The translations under genes and the position numbers were made by a program. Below are positions 10,457 to 19,480 of a stretch of DNA of 64,000 nucleotides, in pieces (within the stretch, counting starts at the first letter, position 1; each line of letters starts with the position of its first letter). Origin of the DNA: Actinomadura hallensis (GTDB lineage: Bacteria; Actinomycetota; Actinomycetes; Streptosporangiales; Streptosporangiaceae); assembly GCF_006716765.1 (NCBI RefSeq), contig NZ_VFPO01000001.1:1116001-1180000 (forward strand). Direction: 5' to 3'. The notes under the pieces are model-generated. The model worked only from the letters and a program-made list of their open reading frames with translations. It was not told where the DNA came from and searched no databases.

Positions 10457-12379
10457 ATGACGAACCGAGGCCCGCGGCGGCGGGCCGGGGGGATCCGGAG
10501 CGCACGGCGCCGCGCGGCCGCCCTGACGGTGAGTGGGGCGCTGGTCGCGGGCCTGACGACGGGATGCTGGGCGGAGCCGTCGGCGATGCCCGCCGTGCGG
10601 GACTTCCTGATCGCCTGGCAGGTCGGCAACTACGAGGCGGCGGCCCGCAACACGATCGGCGTGGACCGGGAGGAGGTCGCCGACGCGCTGAGCCGCGTCG
10701 GCCGGCAGCTCGACGCCGCGTCGCTGCGGCTGTCGCTCGGCACGGGCGTCAGCGACAGCGACGTCGACCAGATCGTCCAGCGGGGCGACGAGGCCGACGC
10801 CCGCTTCACCGTCAAGATCGACCTGGGTGAGAACGGCCAGCCGTGGGAGTACCCCGGCCTGATGAACCTGCGGCGCGTCGGCGGCAAGTGGAAGGTCGTC
10901 TGGAGCCCGTCGGTCATCCACACCGCCCTGAAGCCCGGGCAGCGGCTCGCCATCGTGACCGAGGAGCCGAAGCGCGCCCCGGTCACCGACACCCACGGCC
11001 GCTCCCTGATGCGCGAGGTCGGCGCCTACGACGTCGGGGTGTACCCCGGGCAGCTCGCCGACCCGAAGAAGACCCTCGACCTGCTCGCCGAGCGCGCCAG
11101 GTTCGAGGAGGGCCGGCGCCTGGACGCCGAACGCCTCCTCGGCCGCGTCCGCTCCGCCCCGCCGCAGGACTTCCTGCCGCTGCTGACCCTGCAGGTTCCC
11201 GCGCACAACGCCCTGCTGCAGCGGCTCAGCGGCATTCCCGGGCTGAAGTTCAACCGCGTCAAGGCGCCGATCGCGCCCGCCTACGCGGCCGAGCTGGTCG
11301 GCACCCTCGGCCCCGCCACCGCCGACCGCCTCCAGCAGGTCGGCGCCCCCTACCAGCCCGGCGACACGATCGGCGTCAGCGGCATCCAGCTGCTCCAGCA
11401 GCGGCGCCTCGCCGGAACGCCCACCGTCCGCGTCGTGGCGCAGGACGAGTCCGGGAAGAACGCCAAGGAGCTGCGCTCCTGGGAGGGGCAGCCGCCGCAG
11501 GAGGTGCAGACCACCCTCGACCCGTCCTACCAGCGCAAGGCGGACAGGGCGCTGGCGGGCCTGCCGCACCCGGCGTCCATGGTGGTGGTGCGGCCCAGCA
11601 CCGGGGAGATCCTCGCCGTGTCCAACCACGGGACGGGCGGGCAGAACCTCGCGTTCGAGGGCAAGTACCCGCCGGGCATGACGTTCGGGATCGTGTCCGC
11701 CAAGGCCCTGTTCACGCAGGCGAACATGAACCAGTCGAGCGAGACCAGCTGCCCCGCCAGCGTCACGGTCGGCGGCGAGACGGTCACCAACCAGGGCCGG
11801 GGCGACAGCACGTTCGCCAACCACTTCGCCGCGTCCTGCAAGACGACCCTCGCGCAGCTCAGCACGAAACTGGACGGGCAGACCCTCGTGAACGAGGCGG
11901 CCCAGCTCGGCATCGGCCAGGAGTGGGGGCTGACCGTGCCGGCCTTCACCGGCACGGTGCCCACGCCCGCCGACGACGGCGAGAAGGCCGCAGCCATGAT
12001 CGGTGAGGGCGACGTCCAGGTGAGCCCGCTCACCATGGCCCTCGTCGCGGCCGCGGCCCAGAACGGCACCTGGAAGCCCCCGTACGTCCTCAAGGACGTC
12101 CCCAAGACCGTCCAGGCGCCCCCGCCGCAGAACCTGCAGCCGGAGTCCATCGCGAGCCTCAAGAAGGTCCTGGCCCGCACCGCGTCCCACGGCAACGCCC
12201 GAGGCGCCCGCGTCTCCGGCGACCTCGTCGGCGTCGCCGCCCTCACGGCGTACCGGGAGGGCAGCCACAACAAGACCGTCTCCTGGTTCGTCGGCTCCGT
12301 GGGCGACCGCGCCTTCGCCATCGCCGTCGAGGGCCGCGTCAACACCCCGAAGATCGCCGCCAAGTTCCTCCGCGGCTGA
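10457..12379 (+). CDS. Catalytically degenerate penicillin-binding-protein-like lipoprotein
   Basis: The 640-residue product starts at ATG 10457, five bases after GAAGGG; a GTG at 10451 is the alternative. It has an Arg-rich N-terminus, a lipobox-like GLTTGC, an NTF2-like MecA_N domain (about 40-150), a dimerisation region and a C-terminal transpeptidase fold. All three active-site motifs are lost. SxxK reads MTFG (Met408 and Gly411 replace Ser and Lys) in YPPGMTFGIVS. SxN reads SCK (460-462). The KTG strand reads DLV (about 589-591). It should therefore be a membrane-anchored non-enzymatic PBP fold, perhaps binding glycan or a partner. Regular length and codon use argue against a pseudogene. 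Confidence 0.88.
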   Translation: MTNRGPRRRAGGIRSARRRAAALTVSGALVAGLTTGCWAEPSAMPAVRDFLIAWQVGNYEAAARNTIGVDREEVADALSRVGRQLDAASLRLSLGTGVSDSDVDQIVQRGDEADARFTVKIDLGENGQPWEYPGLMNLRRVGGKWKVVWSPSVIHTALKPGQRLAIVTEEPKRAPVTDTHGRSLMREVGAYDVGVYPGQLADPKKTLDLLAERARFEEGRRLDAERLLGRVRSAPPQDFLPLLTLQVPAHNALLQRLSGIPGLKFNRVKAPIAPAYAAELVGTLGPATADRLQQVGAPYQPGDTIGVSGIQLLQQRRLAGTPTVRVVAQDESGKNAKELRSWEGQPPQEVQTTLDPSYQRKADRALAGLPHPASMVVVRPSTGEILAVSNHGTGGQNLAFEGKYPPGMTFGIVSAKALFTQANMNQSSETSCPASVTVGGETVTNQGRGDSTFANHFAASCKTTLAQLSTKLDGQTLVNEAAQLGIGQEWGLTVPAFTGTVPTPADDGEKAAAMIGEGDVQVSPLTMALVAAAAQNGTWKPPYVLKDVPKTVQAPPPQNLQPESIASLKKVLARTASHGNARGARVSGDLVGVAALTAYREGSHNKTVSWFVGSVGDRAFAIAVEGRVNTPKIAAKFLRG

Positions 12380-12454
12380 GGCGCCGTGACGGCTTTGTCA
12401 GCTCTTTACGCCGTGGGAGCAACCAACCGCGGGCCATCGGACGTCTTTACGGGT

Positions 12455-12598
12455 GACTGAGATCCCGCTTGGGGGGTTGCGGACTCAGTCGCCGTGATGA
12501 GACCAGAGCCTCGTCTCGGGGGAGGCTCTGCCGTCCGGACCGGCCCGACCCTGCCGGTCGACCCCGGTGGGCGCGCCTCACTGCGCGGCCACCGGGGT
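12455..12598. terminator. Three consecutive hairpins between the PBP-like gene and ssrA
   Basis: Three inverted repeats follow one another: 12455-12461 with 12484-12490 (7 bp), 12504-12511 with 12523-12530 (8 bp), and 12561-12570 with 12589-12598 (10 bp, GC-rich). The last could terminate the upstream gene. The first two could belong to a structured RNA, but no known riboswitch class is recognisable. The 318-base gap 12380-12697 holds no gene besides this and the ssrA promoter. Confidence 0.5.
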
Positions 12599-12615
12599 TC
12601 ACGGCTGCTCGGGGA

Positions 12616-12643
12616 ATGACATTGCGGCCGGGCGCGTTATGCT
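12616..12643 (+). promoter_or_regulatory. Probable ssrA promoter
   Basis: ATGACA at 12616-12621 (5 of 6 to TTGACA) and TATGCT at 12638-12643 are separated by 16 bases. The predicted transcript start is near 12650, which leaves a leader of about 48 bases to be processed off the tmRNA 5' end. Confidence 0.45.
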
Positions 12644-12697
12644 TGTAGCGTCAACGCGCGGACGCCCCGCGAGGCGGCCGCTTTGACAACTGAACAT

Positions 12698-13069
12698 GGG
12701 GGTGACCGGCTTCGACTTCGGTCGTTCGAGCCAGGGGAAGCGGGTCGAGGGTTGCTGTCGCGACCTCGTAAATCCTGTGACAGCGAACAAATAACTGCCA
12801 ACAAGAAGCAGTCCGAGTTCGCCCTCGCCGCCTGAGCGAGGAGCGACTCTGTCAGCCCGGGAGCGTCTCCGACCCGGGATCTGGCATCGTAAGGAGACTC
12901 CACCTGCAGGCCCGGTCGCGGGGTCTGTAGGGACACCCAACAGCGACTGAGCCCGTCGGCGACCTGCCTGCTGGAGCGCCGGGGCTGAGAAAACGCCGAG
13001 CAGGCTGCACCCGGAGAAGCCCTGACTCTTCACCGAAGGACGCGGGTTCGATTCCCGCCACCTCCACCG
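12698..13069 (+). ncRNA. ssrA: tmRNA
   Basis: The 5' GGGGGTG (12698-12704) pairs with CACCTCC (13059-13065) to form the acceptor stem. The T-arm GGGTTCGATTCCCGCC lies just before it. The resume codon GCC at 12797 opens the tag frame, which encodes ANKKQSEFALAA and ends at TGA 12833-12835. The ALAA end is the degradation signal seen in most bacteria. The genome encodes CC then G after the discriminator A, so the final CCA must be completed after transcription. Its partner smpB is upstream. Confidence 0.96.
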
Positions 13070-13084
13070 ATGAGCGCCACTCGA

Positions 13085-13167
13085 ACACCCGCCCGCAAGG
13101 GCGGTGTGGACGAGCGGCGAGCCTGACACGGCGGTTCCGTTGCCCAGAGGGGCAGGGGAGCCGCCGT
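13085..13167 (+). terminator. Two hairpins downstream of ssrA
   Basis: The first stem (13085-13094 with 13099-13107, GCAA loop, one bulge) is compact. The second is a long stem between 13128-13138 and 13157-13167 with one G-T pair, enclosing a perfect inner stem 13141-13145/13150-13154. A TTCT tail follows. Together they likely end the tmRNA precursor. Confidence 0.7.
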
Positions 13168-13218
13168 TCTGCTTGAGAACCTTCTGCGCGCCGATGAGCG
13201 GCGCGAGTTCTGCTCGTG

Positions 13219-13413
13219 CTACGAGCCGTGATGCGAAGCGGAGATCACGTCGTCCAGCGGCGTGCGAATCTGGCGCACCACATCGACGTCACCGTCGCGG
13301 TATTCGCGGTAGCCGTTTCCGGCGCGCCCGGGTGAGAGCAGCCCCTGCTCCTCGTAGTAGCGCAGCAGCCGGACGCTCACGCCCGTCCGGCGGGACAGCT
13401 CGCCGATGCGCAC
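13219..13413 (-). pseudogene. Truncated MerR-family regulator (DNA-binding half only)
   Basis: The 64-residue frame starts at GTG 13413 with an AGGAGG RBS. It encodes a complete winged-helix N-terminus, MRIGELSRRTGVSVRLLRYY then EEQGLLSPGR...GYREY, typical of MerR proteins. It stops after VRQIR plus about 14 unrelated residues. MerR proteins are usually about 130 residues, with a dimerisation coiled coil and an effector domain, both missing here. A TTGACCCTCAC half-site, like the left half of MerR-type operators, sits just upstream with no matching right half. Loss of the 3' part and of a divergent target gene is my inference. Confidence 0.7.
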
Positions 13414-13609
13414 GGTGCCGCCTCCTCGACTTGACCCTCACACCTTTCTTCATCGCCTGACTCGTCGGCCGCGGGCGACAGGTCAGGAGCGTCCGCGATT
13501 CGGGCCGGTCTGGTTGAATCGCCGCGTTGTATTGCGGATCGTCGGCGGCCGGTGCTGTGATTCATCACGCCCGGCGGCGGGGGCGGTTTGCCGAGGGAGG
13601 AACACGGGC

Positions 13610-15064
13610 GTGGAATCGGGAGCGGTGCTCGCCGACAGGTATCGGCTCACCAAGCGGCTCGGCCAGGGCGGCATGGCCGACATGGGGGAGCACGACGGCC
13701 ACCCGTTCTTCGTGATGGAACTGCTGGACGGCACCGATTTCACCGAGATCCTGGCCCGCGACCCCGGCGGCCTGCCCGTCGACCGGGTCCTGGAGACGGG
13801 CGCCGCGGTGGCCGACGCGCTGGCCTACGCGCACCGCAGGGGCGTGGTGCACCGCGACATCAAACCGGCCAACCTGATGGAGCTCGCCGAGGGCGGCGTG
13901 AAGATCTGCGACTTCGGGATCTCGCGGTCCGCCGACGCCACCGGCCGGCTCACCGCCACCGGCGGGATGCTGGGCACGCCCGCCTACATGGCGCCCGAGC
14001 AGTACGAGGGACGGCCCGCGGACGCCCGCACCGACCTGTACGCCTTCGGCTGCACCCTGTACGCGCTGCTGACCGGCGACGCGCCGTTCGACGGCGAGAC
14101 GGTGCCCGCGCTGATGCGGCAGCACCTGACCGTCGAACCGGCGCCGCCGTCGCGGCACCGGCCCGACGTTCCCGCGGAGCTGGACCGGCTCGTCCTGTGG
14201 CTGCTCGCCAAGGACCCCGCCGACCGGCCCGGCTCGGCCGAGGACGTGGCGGAGCGGCTGCGGGCCCTGGCCTCCGGCCGCCCCGTGCCGTCCCCGGAGC
14301 AGGCGCCGTCCTGGTCGCCGCCCCCGATCCCGAGTCCGGTCCCGGCGCCTCCGCAGGCGGATCCGGTCCCCGCCGTCCCGTACCCGGGTGCGCCGCCGCC
14401 CGTCCACCCCGCCCCCGGCGTGCAGACCCCGCAGCCGTGGCCCACCCCGGTGCCCGCCCCGAACGTCCCGCCCGCCGTGGGCGCCGTCCCCGCCCCGGCA
14501 GGCCCGCCGGCCGCGGGAGTCGGGCCGATGGCTCCGCCGGTGGCCGGGATGCCGCAGGGCGGGCCCCCGCCGAGCCGGAGGACGGGGCGCCGCTCGTTCC
14601 TGATCGGCGGGCTCTTCGTCGTGGGCGGCGCGGCCGTGGGGGCGACCGCCTGGGCGGCGGACCTGCTGTCCTCCGGCCAGCCTGAGAACACCACGCTCAA
14701 GGGTCACACCGACAACGTGAACGCGGTGGCGTTCAGCCCGGACGGCAGGACCGTGGCGTCCGGCGGGGGCGACAACAAGGTGCGGCTGTGGAGCGTGGCG
14801 GCCAGGCGCATGATCGGCACCTTCGACGACGCCGCCAACTGGATCAAGTCGCTCGCCTACAGCCCGGACGGCAAGTACCTGGCCGCCGGCGACGGCGACG
14901 GCACGACGTGGCTGTGGGATCTGGCCACCAACCGGCCCGAGACCTACGAGGTCCGTGTCATGACGGTCGACGCGGTCGCCTTCAGCCCCGACGGCAGGAC
15001 CCTCGCCACCGGCCATGTCGACAACATGGTCCGGCTGTGGAAGGTCGGTTCCGGCACCAAGTGA
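13610..15064 (+). CDS. Kinase-WD40 protein with deleted ATP-binding segment (pseudokinase or decaying gene)
   Basis: The start is GTG 13610 after a GGAGG RBS; 484 residues. The N-terminus reads YRLTKRLGQGGMAD and jumps directly to GEHDGHPFFVMELLDG. The beta-2/beta-3/helix-C segment, about 55-65 residues carrying the catalytic VAxK lysine and helix-C glutamate, is missing in frame. The catalytic loop HRDIKPANLM, DFG and APE motifs are intact. A Pro-rich linker (about 230-320) leads to RRSFLIGG and a hydrophobic anchor, then only three WD40-type repeats (AFSPDG...VRLW), fewer than the usual seven. The protein probably cannot phosphorylate normally. It may be a binding pseudokinase or a decaying gene. 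Confidence 0.85.
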   Translation: MESGAVLADRYRLTKRLGQGGMADMGEHDGHPFFVMELLDGTDFTEILARDPGGLPVDRVLETGAAVADALAYAHRRGVVHRDIKPANLMELAEGGVKICDFGISRSADATGRLTATGGMLGTPAYMAPEQYEGRPADARTDLYAFGCTLYALLTGDAPFDGETVPALMRQHLTVEPAPPSRHRPDVPAELDRLVLWLLAKDPADRPGSAEDVAERLRALASGRPVPSPEQAPSWSPPPIPSPVPAPPQADPVPAVPYPGAPPPVHPAPGVQTPQPWPTPVPAPNVPPAVGAVPAPAGPPAAGVGPMAPPVAGMPQGGPPPSRRTGRRSFLIGGLFVVGGAAVGATAWAADLLSSGQPENTTLKGHTDNVNAVAFSPDGRTVASGGGDNKVRLWSVAARRMIGTFDDAANWIKSLAYSPDGKYLAAGDGDGTTWLWDLATNRPETYEVRVMTVDAVAFSPDGRTLATGHVDNMVRLWKVGSGTK

Positions 15065-15074
15065 GGCACCCCCG

Positions 15075-15599
15075 GTGAGTGCGACGTTGAAGGCGGGGGA
15101 GCGGGTCGTCGTCCGGCGGGTCAGCGCGGACGACGAGGCTCGGTTCGTCGAGCTGGCCTGCATGAGCACCGGGTTGCATCGGCCCTGGGTCAACCTGCCG
15201 GTGTCCGTGGCGGAGTTCAAGGAGTACCTGGCGCGATTCGACCAGGTCAGCGCCGTCGGGATGGTGGTGTGCCTGCGGGACGGGGGAGACCTCGCAGGCG
15301 TCGTGAACATCAACGGGATCGTGCGGGGCTCCTACCAGCGGGGTGTCCTGGGGTACGCGGCCTTCCTCCCTCATGCGGGCCGCGGATATCTGACGGAAGG
15401 GGTCGGGCTGGCGGTCCGGTACGCGTTCGAGGAGCTGGCCCTGCACCGGGTCGAGGCCGACATACAACCGGGGAACACGGCGTCCATCAGGCTCGTCCGG
15501 CGGCTCGGCTTCCGCAAGGAGGGATTCTCGCCCGGATTCATCAGGATCAACGGGGTGTGGCGGGACCATGAGCGCTGGGCCCTCACCGATGACGGCTGA
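15075..15599 (+). CDS. GNAT N-acetyltransferase, RimJ/RimL type
   Basis: The 174-residue GNAT protein transfers an acetyl group from acetyl-CoA to an amine; the family includes N-terminal ribosomal protein and small-molecule acetylases. It opens VSATLKAGERVVVRRVSADD. The acetyl-CoA-binding motif A lies in YAAFLPHAGRGYLTEGVGLA, and RVEADIQPGNTASIRLVRRL then GFRKEG is the typical RimJ-like motif B. GTG 15075 starts 10 bases after the preceding stop with a weak GAGG RBS. The substrate cannot be inferred. Confidence 0.88.
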   Translation: MSATLKAGERVVVRRVSADDEARFVELACMSTGLHRPWVNLPVSVAEFKEYLARFDQVSAVGMVVCLRDGGDLAGVVNINGIVRGSYQRGVLGYAAFLPHAGRGYLTEGVGLAVRYAFEELALHRVEADIQPGNTASIRLVRRLGFRKEGFSPGFIRINGVWRDHERWALTDDG

Positions 15600-15689
15600 A
15601 CACATGTTTAGTGATCATGAAATGCAGACATATCTGTACGAACAGAAGCGCAGCGCCGTGTCTTGATCTCGTTTGGGGGTCAGCAGCAG

Positions 15690-16937
15690 GTGGGCGTCCA
15701 TAGGGACGAGCCCGGCAGACCGACGGAATGGCCGGGCGCCTTGGACGTGCGCGCCCTCCTCGAAAGCGGCTGGCGGCCGACCCCCATCCGCGACTTCATC
15801 CTCAAGGTCCACAGCAGGTGCAACCTCGCGTGCGACTACTGCTACATGTACGAGATGGCCGACCAGGGCTGGCGGCGGCAGCCGCGGCGGATGTCCCGGC
15901 AGGTCCTCGAATGGACGGCGCAGCGCATCTGCGAGCACGCCAGGACCAACCGGCTCTCCGAGGTGCAGGTCGTCCTGCACGGCGGCGAACCGCTGCTGGC
16001 GGGCGTCGGCCATCTGCGGTACGCGCTGGAGACCATCACCGCGGCCGCCGAGCCGGACGTTGAGGTCGCGTTCAGCGTGCAGACGAACGGCGTCCTGCTC
16101 GACGAGCTGTTCCTCGACCTCTTCGCCGAGTACGGCGTCTCCGTCGGCGTGAGCGTGGACGGCGACGAGGAGGGCCACGACCTGCACAGGCGGCGCGCCG
16201 ACGGCCGCGGCAGCTACCGCGACGTGGTCGGCGGGCTGGAGCGCCTCACCGGCCCGCGCTACCGGTGGCTGTTCGGCGGCCTGCTGAGCACGATCGAGCT
16301 GCGCAACGACCCGATCACCACGTACGAGTCGCTGCTGACGTTCGGGCCGCCGGAGATGGACTTCCTGCTGCCGCACGGAAACTGGGACACGCCGCCTCCC
16401 GGTCGCCCGCCGGACGAGTCGACGCCCTACGGGGACTGGCTCATCGCCATCTTCGACCGCTGGTACGCCGAGGAGGCCGACCAGGTGCGGATCCGGCTGT
16501 TCAGCGAGATCATCAGGCTGCTGTTCGGCCGGATGTCGGCGAGCGAGGCGGTCGGGCTGTCCCCGGTCGCGGTGGCCGTGGTGGAGACCAACGGGGAGAT
16601 CGAGCAGGTCGACTCACTGAAGTCGGCGTACGACGGGGCGGCCGGCACGCGGCTGCACGTGTCCCGCGACCCGTTCGACACGGTGCTGTCGCTGCCGTCC
16701 GTCGCGGCGCGGCAGATCGGCCGCCGGGCGCTGTCGGACGAGTGCCTGGCCTGCGCGGCGCACGAGGTCTGCGGCGGCGGCCTCTACCCGCACCGCTACC
16801 GGTCGGGCACGGGTTTCCGCAACCCGTCGGTGTTCTGCCGCGACCTGTTCAAGCTGATCAGCCACATCCGGGACGTGCTCGGCCGCGACCTCGGCCTCAC
16901 GGCGCCCGAGCCGCTGGCCATCGTCACCGCCGGCTGA
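15690..16937 (+). CDS. fxsB: FxsB-type radical SAM/SPASM peptide maturase (module A)
   Basis: The 415-residue enzyme has the radical SAM cluster CNLACDYC (Cys44, 48, 51), the HGGEPLL glycine-rich motif and SVQTNG. A C-terminal SPASM domain follows with CLACAAHEVCGGGLYPHRY and SVFCRDLF. This is the FxsB family, which installs three-residue cyclophane crosslinks on aromatic residues of ribosomal peptides. The start is taken as GTG 15690 (GGGGG RBS); a TTG at 15663 would add nine residues. It converges on an FxsT-like gene with five bases between stops. No canonical FxsA lies beside it; the closest candidate substrate is at 19763. The enzyme at 30531 is a homologue. Confidence 0.92.
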   Translation: MGVHRDEPGRPTEWPGALDVRALLESGWRPTPIRDFILKVHSRCNLACDYCYMYEMADQGWRRQPRRMSRQVLEWTAQRICEHARTNRLSEVQVVLHGGEPLLAGVGHLRYALETITAAAEPDVEVAFSVQTNGVLLDELFLDLFAEYGVSVGVSVDGDEEGHDLHRRRADGRGSYRDVVGGLERLTGPRYRWLFGGLLSTIELRNDPITTYESLLTFGPPEMDFLLPHGNWDTPPPGRPPDESTPYGDWLIAIFDRWYAEEADQVRIRLFSEIIRLLFGRMSASEAVGLSPVAVAVVETNGEIEQVDSLKSAYDGAAGTRLHVSRDPFDTVLSLPSVAARQIGRRALSDECLACAAHEVCGGGLYPHRYRSGTGFRNPSVFCRDLFKLISHIRDVLGRDLGLTAPEPLAIVTAG

Positions 16938-16952
16938 GCCGATCAGATCGGC
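16938..16952. terminator. Perfect dyad between convergent fxsB and fxsT stops
   Basis: GCCGATC-A-GATCGGC is a perfect 7-bp inverted repeat centred on 16945 and contains the fxsT stop codon. It could act as a compact bidirectional terminator. Confidence 0.5.
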
Positions 16953-19480
16953 GGCGGGTCGAAGTCGGCGTCGAGCCTGCGTCCCTCCAGGAACACCTGC
17001 GCGTCGGGATGATCGAGGGTGAGGGTGCGGCGGTAGCCCTCCTCGGTCTCGGCGAACAGCTCCGCGGCCTCCTCGTCCCTGCCGAGATCCCGGAGGTTCG
17101 CCACGGTGTTCGCCGCGGCCCCCAGGGTCGTCGGATGGGTATCGCCCAGCAGTGCCTTGAGGCGTCGCAGACTCCCGGAGGAGAGGCGGAAGGCCGCCTC
17201 CGTCTCACCGAGGGCCGCCAGGTCGCTGGCCAGGTTGACGGCGACGGTGAGAGAGTAGTGGTGATCGCGGCCGAGCTTCAGCTCCAGGCCGGTCAGGGCG
17301 TCCTCGTTCATCTTCCGGGCGATCTCCGGATCACCGGTGATCCGCCGCAGGAGCGCCAGGTTCCCGGCGCAGGCGTGGTTGTACGGGTGCTCGGGGGTGT
17401 AGACGCGGGGGTAGCGGCGGACGGTGTCGTCCGCGAGCACCAGGGCGTCCTGGAACTGGCCCATCGTGCGCAGGATGTTCGAGAGGCAGATGGCGGCCGC
17501 GAGGGTGTCCGGATGGTTGAGTCCGAGCGTCCTGACGTACCGCTGGTGGATCTCCTCCGCCAGCTCCCTGGCGCGGTCGTAGTCGCCGGCCCTCCGCCAG
17601 GCGATGGAGAGGTCCTTCCCGGTGCGGAGCGTCCATGCGTGGTCGGGGCCAAGATGCTCGATGCCGAAGGCGTAGGCGTCCTCCCCGAGGTCGCAGGCTT
17701 CGGAGAAGTCCCCGCTGAGCCGCACCGCCCGTGCCAGCCCGGTGTAGATGTTGAGGTAGGAGGCGGGGGCGGGGCTCGGGTCACCGGCTCGAATCTCGCG
17801 GATGACCTGCTCAAGGAGCTCCCGAGCCTTCTTGTAGTTGCTCTTGAGACCGTGATCGAGCGCGAGGTTGTTGAGGGCGCGCCATGTGTCCCAACTTTGT
17901 TTTCCGAGCGTTGACTCGAAACGGCGCAGCGCCTCTTCGTCGATCTCGTGCGCCTGCCAGAAGTCACCACTCGACCTAAGGTCCGCTGCTCGTCCGCGGA
18001 GGGCGCGAAGCGTTGTGCCGTGGTCGGGGCCGAGAACCTTCTCAGCCGCCTGGAGCGTCTCCAGGTTGTTGATCGTGGCTTCGTCGTACTGTCCTAGTTC
18101 GCGCAGAAGGTCGCCGAACTCGACCCTCATTTCCAGTACGTTCTCGTGGTCCGATCCGGAAACCGACGACCATTCCTCGATGAAACGCTGTGCGAAATCT
18201 CGCGCCGAAGCGTAGTCAGCCGAGGTGTACAGGAATTTGATCATGTTGACGGCGAACACGCGCACCGTCGGTTCCTGGCAGTGCGCCACTCCGGAAGGCC
18301 CGAGATGCCCGAGCGCATTCAGATACTTATCCCAGGTGGTGGCGTCTGCGGGTTGGTCCGGAGTGTAGTTGGCCAGCAGTAGGTGGACTTCATGGCGGAG
18401 TCTGCCCTGCTCAGCCTCCGGCAACTCGTCGCGGACGAGGGCCTGGATCAGCCGGTGAACCTGGATGGTCCGGGCGCGAATGTCCAGTCTCGCCAAGGCG
18501 AAGCGACCGAGTTCGGCGATGGCCCTCCCCAACCGGATCGGGTCGGCGATGAGCTCGGAGAGCGCGGGGCTCAAGCCGGGAACGACCTGATTGAAGGCGT
18601 CTCGCGGAATCGGCTCCGGACCGAAGAACGCGCAGTAACGCAGCAGATCCAGAGCCTCGGGAAGTTTCTCCTCGAGGCTGGCGACAGAGAGTGCCCAGGC
18701 GGCCGTCATCGGGGCGGGATACTCGCTCGGCCGCCCTTGGGAGAGCAACTGGCTGGTGCGCTGTTTGAGAAGCCGCAGGTACTCGTCCACGGCGATGCCG
18801 GTCTCGGTGTGGAGCGCGCCCGCCTGCTCCAGGGCGAGCGGAAGATCCCCGAGTTCCTCGGCCAGTCGGTTCGCGTCGTCACGACTGATGCCTCTTGGCA
18901 CACGCCGGGTGAGGAACTCCACGCTCTCCTCGCGTGAGAACACGTCGACCGGAACCGCGTCGACGACACTCGCCCACCGGTGGTTGCGGGACGTGATCAG
19001 TACGTGGCCCGGGCCCTGGGGCAGGATGTCGATCAGCTCTTCGGGCTCGTCGGCGTTGTCGAAGATCAGCAGCCAGCTGGCGTAGGGTTCTCCTCGACGC
19101 AGTGCCTCCAACACCGCGCTGGCCGCCTCCTCGACGCCGCTCACAGACGCGGACGGAAGGCCGAGGGACGGCGCCAGGCTCGCGAGTGAAGATCGCACCA
19201 GAACGGGCTGGTCGGCCGGAATCCACCACACCAAGTCATAATCCGACTGGTACCGATGTGCGTACTCCACGGCCATCTGGGTCTTTCCCACGCCGCCCAA
19301 GCCGTGCAGAGCATGCGGCAGCACCGCCGTGACCCTGCCGCCCAGGCCCTGATGGAGCCGCTCGAGCAGATCCGCGCGCCCGGTGAAGTTCTTGTTCCGT
19401 GGAGGGATCTTGCCCCAGACCTGAGGAATTCTGGACGGCGGGCCCGGCTGTGTACTTGTCACTCGATCCCCCTGCGTCAT
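16943..19480 (-). CDS. fxsT: FxsT-like NB-ARC ATPase with TPR array (module A)
   Basis: The 845-residue STAND protein begins with a short lead (PPRNKNFTGRADLLERL), then an NB-ARC domain with Walker A GLGGVGKTQ (60-68) and Walker B LLIFDNAD (137-144). It continues with the winged-helix region and about ten tetratricopeptide repeats (for example LGPDHAWTLRTGKDLSIAW and LGLNHPDTLAAAICLSNILR). It ends DADFDPPPI, like other FxsT proteins. STAND ATPases are switches that oligomerise when their repeats sense a ligand. Unlike the protein at 26355 it lacks the SAV_2336/vWA-like N-terminus. A GTG six codons in (19462) has the better RBS (AGGGGG). It converges with fxsB and is divergent from the peptide gene at 19763. 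Confidence 0.9.
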   Translation of the reverse strand: MTQGDRVTSTQPGPPSRIPQVWGKIPPRNKNFTGRADLLERLHQGLGGRVTAVLPHALHGLGGVGKTQMAVEYAHRYQSDYDLVWWIPADQPVLVRSSLASLAPSLGLPSASVSGVEEAASAVLEALRRGEPYASWLLIFDNADEPEELIDILPQGPGHVLITSRNHRWASVVDAVPVDVFSREESVEFLTRRVPRGISRDDANRLAEELGDLPLALEQAGALHTETGIAVDEYLRLLKQRTSQLLSQGRPSEYPAPMTAAWALSVASLEEKLPEALDLLRYCAFFGPEPIPRDAFNQVVPGLSPALSELIADPIRLGRAIAELGRFALARLDIRARTIQVHRLIQALVRDELPEAEQGRLRHEVHLLLANYTPDQPADATTWDKYLNALGHLGPSGVAHCQEPTVRVFAVNMIKFLYTSADYASARDFAQRFIEEWSSVSGSDHENVLEMRVEFGDLLRELGQYDEATINNLETLQAAEKVLGPDHGTTLRALRGRAADLRSSGDFWQAHEIDEEALRRFESTLGKQSWDTWRALNNLALDHGLKSNYKKARELLEQVIREIRAGDPSPAPASYLNIYTGLARAVRLSGDFSEACDLGEDAYAFGIEHLGPDHAWTLRTGKDLSIAWRRAGDYDRARELAEEIHQRYVRTLGLNHPDTLAAAICLSNILRTMGQFQDALVLADDTVRRYPRVYTPEHPYNHACAGNLALLRRITGDPEIARKMNEDALTGLELKLGRDHHYSLTVAVNLASDLAALGETEAAFRLSSGSLRRLKALLGDTHPTTLGAAANTVANLRDLGRDEEAAELFAETEEGYRRTLTLDHPDAQVFLEGRRLDADFDPPPI

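Noticed and set aside
12400-12600. Known riboswitch (ydaO-type or similar) in the ssrA upstream gap
   Set aside because: Hairpins exist, but the consensus pieces of known classes could not be matched and no suitable downstream gene follows.
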